Origin: a virus
DNA length: 45,909 nucleotides
IMG/VR virus record: IMGVR_UViG_3300000230_000009
Location: 1-45,909 of that record
Reading direction: 5' to 3' (one strand)
Of this stretch, positions 40,735 to 45,909 are shown one piece after another (position 1 is the first letter of the stretch; each line of letters begins with the position of its first letter). The translations under genes were made by a program, and so were the position numbers. The notes beneath the pieces were generated by a model. The model did no database searches. It worked only from the letters and a program-made list of their open reading frames with translations, and was not told the origin of the DNA.

Positions 40735-42597
40735 ATGAATGTCACGTGTAAACAATATAATATAAAAAAACAAGCAATTTGTACTATATGTGGATGGTTA
40801 TCATCTGATTTAAAAAACAAGACTGGATCATGGACAAAACATTTAAAAAACATTCATAATATAGCTGATGATGTTGAAAGTAATTTTAAAATTATTGATT
40901 ATAAAAAATCTGATATATTTAAATGTCCGATGTGTGATTGGCAAACATCTGATATAAAAAACCGATCTGGAGTAATAACATCACACATTATTAAACAACA
41001 TCAGATAACCGTGTCGGATTTCTGCAATAAATACAACAATTGTAGAGAATTATTTGTTAAACAGCTTAAAAAAGAATTACGTGATTTGTTTTTGAATTTA
41101 AATGATGAAAATAGAATACGCTGTGAAATATGTAATAAATATTTTAAAAAATTATCAAATACACATTTAAAATCACATGGAATAACACCAACTGTATATA
41201 AACAGAAATATAACATATACAGCACAAACTCAATTAGAACAGGTAAACTACAATCAACATATACATGTAAATTAAACACAACACATAATTTATATAATAG
41301 AACATCTAACTATGAAATTGGAATTGCTGACATTTTAACACGGCTAAATATAAATTTTATAAAATCATTTTTATATAATGGAAAAAAATTTGACTTTTAT
41401 ATACCACATTTAAATATGGTTCTTGAAATTGACGGTGATTTTTTTCATCCAATAAAGTTGGAAAAATTAACAATAAAAACAATTAATAATACCATTAATG
41501 ATTTTGAAAAAGATAATTTAATGCAAGAATCGCCCTACAAATTTCATAGAATTCGGTATAACAAAAACCATAACATAACAACCGAAACGGAGTTCATTAA
41601 ATACATAGAAAACGCATCTTATAAAAAGGATTACAGATTAAATGGCGATCAAGTATTTTTAGAAAAGGAATATCTTAGAAAATATATAGCTATCAAATCA
41701 AAAGATGATTTAATTAAATATGTCCCACTGATTTATAAATTTATAAAAACATTTCATGCAACCTTTCCATTGATACAAACCAGTGAAAACTTAAAGGATG
41801 TTATAAATAAAATACAAACATATGACATGTCATTGGTTTTAAAAAACGATACGTTCATACAATCATGTTGGAATGTAGGAACGTCATATTTGAAGTCAAA
41901 CTTTAAAAGTTATTGGAAATCACATTTCAATAACAAATCATCTCCTGTAAATGCATGGGAAGATACTAAGATTATGTTAGATATTATAAAATATAGAATA
42001 GGTTGCAATGCCTCCAATGAGATTTTTGACATATCTCTGAATGAAATAATTAATGGTTTAAAAGCATCCCGATACACAATATCATTTTTCAAACCGCTAC
42101 TGGCATCCGCTATATATAAACATTATTTAGGTGGGAGCAAATCACCGACTGTTTTAGATCCATGTTGCGGATTCGGTGCAAGATTACTTGGATTTAAAAG
42201 CATTTATCCAGATGGAACATATATCGGATGTGAACCGAATAGTGAGACATATTGTGAATTAATGGAACTGATAAAAAATGGAAAATTTTCAAATGTAAAG
42301 ATATTCAATTGTAAATTTGAAGATTACACCGATACTATGGATGTGGATTTAACGTTCACTAGCATTCCTTATTTTGATACTGAAATTTATAGTAAACATA
42401 TATATTACGAGAATTTTAATGCATGGGAAAATACATTTATTTCTAAAATAACTAAATGTAAATCTTGCTATATAAACACGACTATCGGGTTGGGCAATCA
42501 ATTGGGATGGAACAATATAGATAAATATATAAAATTAAAACGTTCTCATTTTGATAAAACGCGAGGATACAAACAGGAAGCAATATTTAAAATATAA
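40735..42597 (+). CDS. Zinc-finger / Vsr-like nuclease / DNA methyltransferase fusion protein
   Basis: The 620-residue protein has three parts. The N-terminus has three zinc fingers: C16-x2-C19-x16-H36-x4-H41, a second with identical spacing (C64, C67, H84, H89), and a MucR/Ros-like one (C130, C133, H144, H148) followed by GITPTVYKQKY. Residues about 190-290 look like a PD-(D/E)XK nuclease of the Vsr/DUF559 kind: Glu194, Asp220 in FDFYIP, then LEIDGDFFHP (Glu231, Asp233, His238) and FHRIRYNKNH. The C-terminal part has a SAM-binding motif LDPCCGFGARLLGF near 470-483 and TSIPYFD near 541, a variant of the TSPPYFD catalytic motif of amino-methyltransferases. A mobile or defence-type enzyme that cuts and marks DNA is likely; specificity and activity are unknown. 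It lies behind the capsid terminator and is two bases from the next gene. Confidence 0.8.
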   Translation: MNVTCKQYNIKKQAICTICGWLSSDLKNKTGSWTKHLKNIHNIADDVESNFKIIDYKKSDIFKCPMCDWQTSDIKNRSGVITSHIIKQHQITVSDFCNKYNNCRELFVKQLKKELRDLFLNLNDENRIRCEICNKYFKKLSNTHLKSHGITPTVYKQKYNIYSTNSIRTGKLQSTYTCKLNTTHNLYNRTSNYEIGIADILTRLNINFIKSFLYNGKKFDFYIPHLNMVLEIDGDFFHPIKLEKLTIKTINNTINDFEKDNLMQESPYKFHRIRYNKNHNITTETEFIKYIENASYKKDYRLNGDQVFLEKEYLRKYIAIKSKDDLIKYVPLIYKFIKTFHATFPLIQTSENLKDVINKIQTYDMSLVLKNDTFIQSCWNVGTSYLKSNFKSYWKSHFNNKSSPVNAWEDTKIMLDIIKYRIGCNASNEIFDISLNEIINGLKASRYTISFFKPLLASAIYKHYLGGSKSPTVLDPCCGFGARLLGFKSIYPDGTYIGCEPNSETYCELMELIKNGKFSNVKIFNCKFEDYTDTMDVDLTFTSIPYFDTEIYSKHIYYENFNAWENTFISKITKCKSCYINTTIGLGNQLGWNNIDKYIKLKRSHFDKTRGYKQEAIFKI

Positions 42598-42599
42598 AC

Positions 42600-43370
42600 A
42601 TGGCAAGATATAGAAATCGTGAATGGGTGGAGGCTGTGGACAGATATATACCTGGACCACGTAATGTCTATGATCTCCGTGAATTAATTGCAACTGATGG
42701 TGACGTGTTTTATGAAAGTGTGCGAAAGACTAAGGATGAGATGGACTATCTATTGCGTACATTTGATGGTTATTATATTAATTTAAAGCCACACTTGTAT
42801 TATGACAGTAGTGAATGGTGCAGGATGACTCATGGATTTTTTTATTATGTGTCATACAATAAAATATTGGAAAGTGTCCGTTATAATTATCGTCAATCAA
42901 TGTTTAATTTCTTAGGTATAGGAACACGCAAAACGTTGAATAGATTATCACATCGATACATGTCAACTAATAATATTATTTCTTACATTTTATATACGGT
43001 TCTTATTATTGAGCGTTGTACTGGATTAATTAGTTATTTTAGAAAAAAATCACGTAGGCTAGAACGTCATATTAAATGGAAGAGGGTATGTATGATTTTA
43101 AAATTGACAGATTTATATGATGATACTGGTTTAAACTATGGCATAAAAACGGATACCTATTTCACACACAATAATATATATAACATATATTTTGATTTAC
43201 CTGGAATGCACACTGTAATCTTTAATGTTTTACAAAACAGATTTAAAACTGAAGAACGTCATAAGAAATATAAGAACTACAATGGTTACACATCAGATGT
43301 AACATATACAGGTAATTTAAAAAAAATAGAACAATCTATTTATCGTTTTGGTGACATAAGCAAATACTAA
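42600..43370 (+). CDS. Orphan protein coupled to the nuclease-methyltransferase gene, unknown
   Basis: The 256-residue product is rich in Tyr, Arg and Lys and contains YYINLKPHLYYDSSEWCRMTHG, a hydrophobic helix near 120-140 (IISYILYTVLIIERCTGLISYF), and a basic segment (FRKKSRRLERHIKWKRV). It starts two bases after the fusion gene, so translation is probably coupled and the two may act together. Its end overlaps by four bases with the convergent HNH gene. I do not recognise a family; it may be a DNA- or membrane-associated partner of the fusion enzyme, or an unrelated insertion gene. Confidence 0.65.
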   Translation: MARYRNREWVEAVDRYIPGPRNVYDLRELIATDGDVFYESVRKTKDEMDYLLRTFDGYYINLKPHLYYDSSEWCRMTHGFFYYVSYNKILESVRYNYRQSMFNFLGIGTRKTLNRLSHRYMSTNNIISYILYTVLIIERCTGLISYFRKKSRRLERHIKWKRVCMILKLTDLYDDTGLNYGIKTDTYFTHNNIYNIYFDLPGMHTVIFNVLQNRFKTEERHKKYKNYNGYTSDVTYTGNLKKIEQSIYRFGDISKY

Positions 43371-43657
43371 TTGTTTAATTTCACTAGTTTTGTTTCTCCC
43401 AGTTGTTCATATTCTAATACCTTTCCACCAGTCGATTGATATATGTTTTTTATAATTATCGATCCATCTTTTTGTATTGAATGCATTCCTTTTTTTGAAC
43501 CTGGTATATAAATCAAACGATGATGGTTTGGACACAACCATATTTTATTAAAAGTTAAATCGGAACCATTATGTTCTCTTGGCACTACATGATGATGATC
43601 TATTAAATTTCTATCAGTAGTTTCATACATACAGCTTGGAAATTGACATTTAAACAT
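43367..43657 (-). CDS. HNH endonuclease, free-standing
   Basis: This is the only convincing minus-strand gene. The 96-residue protein has the HNH pattern: DHHHVVPREHNGSDLTFNKI near 20-39 and LCPNHHRLIYIPG near 41-53. Cys4, Cys9 and Cys42 suggest a structural zinc site. Small HNH nucleases in phages often act as homing enzymes that spread themselves between related phages. It is convergent with the orphan gene (four-base overlap) and divergent from the metallopeptidase gene. Its orientation against all neighbours supports recent insertion. It might alternatively have a role in DNA packaging, but it is far from the terminase. Confidence 0.85.
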   Translation of the reverse strand: MFKCQFPSCMYETTDRNLIDHHHVVPREHNGSDLTFNKIWLCPNHHRLIYIPGSKKGMHSIQKDGSIIIKNIYQSTGGKVLEYEQLGETKLVKLNN

Positions 43658-43703
43658 AAAAATATATATAAGTTAAATCGTAGAAAAACAATATTTATGT
43701 GGT

Positions 43704-44411
43704 ATGGAATATCTTAATTTTTTCAATCATCTATTTGAAGTCACTATGAATAATAAAATTAGTGACGACATTGCTAAAATAGAAACATATTTTGATCAAT
43801 TATTTGATAGATGCAAATCATCAAAAACTAAAAAAACGACAATAATCAAAAATATTATCAATAATGATACTAAATTTATAACAGATGGCAATGATATTAT
43901 CATTTATATAAAAGACATATTACATAAAAAACTAGACAAATTATCACATATACGGTTTACAGATAAACAGACCACCAGTTTTTATCAACATAATGGAACA
44001 CATGCCGAACAATATATATTAATTTCATGTAAATTGAGTAATGCACTTTTACCAGATAATCAAGCATATGACCGCTGCCAAGGTTCAATAGAGCATGAAT
44101 TAGAACATGTTCGACAATTTTATGATAATACATTGGTCGTTGACTATGATAACAGCGTGGATGGATTTGATAGCTATGACGATTATGTTAATTCAAACAT
44201 TGAAGTGATGGCGAATGCAAGGTCATTTGCTAAGTTATACAAAAAATACGTTGGTGATACATTTGATTTAAATAAAGCACAGGACTTAGCTATAAAACAC
44301 ATGTCAAGTGATAAATTTATTATATATCTAATTAGTTTTAAAAACAAAACAGGAAAACAATTAGATATACATAATAATTTTATCAAGTATGTCAAATCAC
44401 ATTTAAATTAA
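43704..44411 (+). CDS. Putative zinc metallopeptidase (HExxH)
   Basis: The 235-residue protein has HELEH in SIEHELEHVRQF near 131-135 and a downstream NIEVMANARSFAK near 167-179, whose Glu could be the third zinc ligand, as in gluzincins; this is an inference from the pattern. The N-terminus MEYLNFFNHLFEVTMNN carries an LFE site and looks like the T4 capsid-targeting peptide type, so the enzyme may be packaged in the head and injected or used in maturation. The rest is Lys- and Asn-rich. The promoter-like ATATTTATG lies five bases before its ATG, and no Shine-Dalgarno site is seen. The substrate is unknown. Confidence 0.6.
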   Translation: MEYLNFFNHLFEVTMNNKISDDIAKIETYFDQLFDRCKSSKTKKTTIIKNIINNDTKFITDGNDIIIYIKDILHKKLDKLSHIRFTDKQTTSFYQHNGTHAEQYILISCKLSNALLPDNQAYDRCQGSIEHELEHVRQFYDNTLVVDYDNSVDGFDSYDDYVNSNIEVMANARSFAKLYKKYVGDTFDLNKAQDLAIKHMSSDKFIIYLISFKNKTGKQLDIHNNFIKYVKSHLN

Positions 44412-44419
44412 TTTTTTAA

Positions 44420-44428
44420 CTATTTATT
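44420..44428 (+). promoter_or_regulatory. Candidate late promoter element CTATTTATT
   Basis: The element lies four bases before the ATG at 44432, the same spacing as at 3921 and 33805. No Shine-Dalgarno sequence is present. Confidence 0.5.
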
Positions 44429-44431
44429 GAT

Positions 44432-45637
44432 ATGCCAGACTATTCACAACATATGGACAACAGTAGAATCCGTTGGCCAGGCAGCGGCTCAACTCCAGTC
44501 GGTTTAACACCATTTGGGTTTTATGATAGTGATCCACGTTACCAACTGGAAATAATGAGTGCAGCAAAGTGGGCAGCATTTCAATTAGGATACCCAAATG
44601 TAGATGTTGAATTGCTTGATATTCATTTTTATTCATGTTATGAGTCTGCGGTAAATGAATACGGTGCACAAATCAACCAGTTTAACATACGACAACACAT
44701 ATCAGCTTTGCAGGGCACGTCAACAACGGTGTCCGCAACTGGACAGAATATACAATCCATCGGATTGCAACAAATAATTAAAATAGCAAAGTCATATGGA
44801 ACAGAAGCCGGTTCTGGTGGAACGGTGGATTATAAAAAAGGAAATATAAATGTAACTGCAAGCATACAAGACTACGACCTACAAGCTTTATGGGGAAATC
44901 CAATAGAAAATAATCAGAGAATTGAAATCAAACGAGTATATCACTACGAACCACCCGCAGTAAACAGAATATATGATCCATATTCTATGACCGGTATGAC
45001 ATATAATAATGTTTTGTCTGAACTTGGATTTACAGGATACTCACCAGCCGTTCAATTTATGCTGACTCCAATCTTTGAAGATTTATTTAGAATACAACAA
45101 ATCGAATTTAATGATTTAGTAAGAAAATCCGCATTCTCATTTGAACTCAAAAACAACAAACTTCGAATGTTTCCTATCCCAATATTCCCATATAAATTAT
45201 TTTTTGATTATATTATAGAGTCGGAACGTGACTCTGCAATATATAATGGAATGACACCAAGTGCATCACTATCTTACTATGGATCGTCATCGCTAGTAAG
45301 TGACTATTCAAACGTGCCATATGATATTATACCATTCAATAAAATAAATTCAGTCGGGTTACAATGGATACGTAGATATTTTTTAGCACTCTGTAAAGAA
45401 GTTTTAGGCGGGATACGGCAAAAATACACAACCATAGAAATACCAAATGCAAATATAACATTGGACGGCGCAGAACTGCGATCACAAGCAGCAGAAGAAA
45501 AAACAGCATTGATTACAGAATTAAGAGAGAATTTAGAACAAACAAGTAAATCAAAGCAAATGGAACTGCAATCAGATATGAATGATAAAGTACAAAATAT
45601 GCTAAAGGGGATTCCGACATATATATATGTTGCATAA
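44432..45637 (+). CDS. Virion structural protein, probable neck/head-completion protein
   Basis: The 401-residue protein begins with a Gly/Pro-rich arm (IRWPGSGSTPVGLTPFGFYD), then a helix-rich part. The C-terminal region has LQWIRRYFLALCKEVLGGIRQKY near 308-330 and ITLDGAELRSQAAEEKTALI near 338-357, a pattern I associate with gp13/gp14-type neck or head-completion proteins of T4-like phages. Such proteins close the head after packaging and connect it to the tail. The gene has its own late promoter-like element. A distinction between gp13 and gp14 is not possible from what I can see, and another tail-junction role remains open. Confidence 0.6.
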   Translation: MPDYSQHMDNSRIRWPGSGSTPVGLTPFGFYDSDPRYQLEIMSAAKWAAFQLGYPNVDVELLDIHFYSCYESAVNEYGAQINQFNIRQHISALQGTSTTVSATGQNIQSIGLQQIIKIAKSYGTEAGSGGTVDYKKGNINVTASIQDYDLQALWGNPIENNQRIEIKRVYHYEPPAVNRIYDPYSMTGMTYNNVLSELGFTGYSPAVQFMLTPIFEDLFRIQQIEFNDLVRKSAFSFELKNNKLRMFPIPIFPYKLFFDYIIESERDSAIYNGMTPSASLSYYGSSSLVSDYSNVPYDIIPFNKINSVGLQWIRRYFLALCKEVLGGIRQKYTTIEIPNANITLDGAELRSQAAEEKTALITELRENLEQTSKSKQMELQSDMNDKVQNMLKGIPTYIYVA

Positions 45638-45664
45638 TTTAACAAATAAAATGTTTTAATCGAT

Positions 45665-45909
45665 ATGAGCGAACTTAAATTGCCAAATACAGGATTTCAA
45701 ATTCCTTCACCCACAACGGTTACACAGGCAATTACATCTAATATAAAACAATCAGTAACAACTGTTACACAAGCTATACCAAGTAACATAAGTGGTGTAA
45801 TGTCCAAGGTTCCAAGTGTTAGTTCACTAACATCTTCAACGGGCAATATAATAAATTCTGCACTGGGAAAAGCCAATAATTTAACCGGTGCGTTAGGTGG
45901 ACTTACAAA
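45665..45909 (+). CDS. Start of a virion protein, cut by window end
   Basis: Only 81 codons are visible. They start MSELKLPNTGFQIPSPTTVT and are rich in Thr, Ser, Asn and Val, with no membrane segment. The ATG is 27 bases after the neck-like gene, so it probably belongs to the same transcript. The composition suggests a structural protein; no family can be named from this part. Confidence 0.6.
   Translation, partial: MSELKLPNTGFQIPSPTTVTQAITSNIKQSVTTVTQAIPSNISGVMSKVPSVSSLTSSTGNIINSALGKANNLTGALGGLT

Noticed and set aside
1-45909. CRISPR arrays, insertion sequences, integrase or attachment sites
   Set aside because: No regularly spaced repeats, transposase, integrase or flanking direct repeats were found; the tandem repeats present all lie inside coding sequence.

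Overview
The window is a stretch of an AT-rich, tailed double-stranded DNA phage genome of the T4-like myovirus type, probably aquatic. The evidence is a set of T4-type modules in one window: a late sigma factor (gp55-like), baseplate wedge proteins gp25 and gp6, a primase, gp47/gp46 recombination nuclease, large terminase, portal (gp20), prohead protease (gp21), scaffold (gp22), major capsid protein (gp23) and a likely neck protein. Accessory genes common in aquatic T4-like phages are also present: small heat-shock protein, peptide deformylase relative, purine enzyme, NadM-like nucleotidyltransferase. The host cannot be named from the sequence. Almost every gene is on the + strand; the only convincing - strand gene is an HNH nuclease at 43367-43657.

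Layout. 1-759: end of a tail-fibre or receptor-binding protein with much higher GC than what follows. 756-2057: small proteins that look like a membrane/lysis cassette, ending in a lipoprotein with a transglutaminase-like Cys-His-Asp pattern. 2067-2731: hsp20 with its own promoter and terminator. 2801-8348: glycosyltransferase, membrane protein, degenerate deformylase, GMP-reductase-like enzyme, small genes and the late sigma factor. 8389-13672: baseplate operon. 13708-19966: primase, a one-chain gp47-gp46 fusion and a two-domain nucleotidyltransferase. 20111-29338: four tail/fibre structural proteins, one combining an apparent seven-bladed FG-GAP propeller with dockerin-like calcium loops. 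29381-40629: packaging and head operon. 40735-43657: accessory insertion with a zinc-finger/nuclease/methyltransferase fusion, an orphan gene and the HNH gene. 43704-45909: metallopeptidase, neck-like protein and the start of another virion gene.

The most striking element is the large terminase, encoded in two pieces. The first ORF ends 32 residues into an intein and the second starts with the remaining 113 intein residues. The break lies early, between intein blocks A and B, which is the arrangement I recall for the atypically split AceL-TerL intein. The insertion follows the catalytic Walker B glutamate directly, so active terminase should exist only after protein trans-splicing.

Two genome-wide patterns tie the genes together. 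Many operon-leading genes carry a CTATTTAT(A/T) or CTATATAT(A/T) element a few bases before the ATG with no Shine-Dalgarno sequence, suggesting late promoters for the gp55-like factor and leaderless or nearly leaderless mRNAs. Several small proteins around the head genes, and one in the baseplate operon, share a short amphipathic N-terminus with a (L/I)-x-E site, resembling the capsid-targeting peptides that T4-type prohead proteases remove. No tRNA, CRISPR array, IS element or integrase was seen, and no gene-free gap exceeds about 210 bases.
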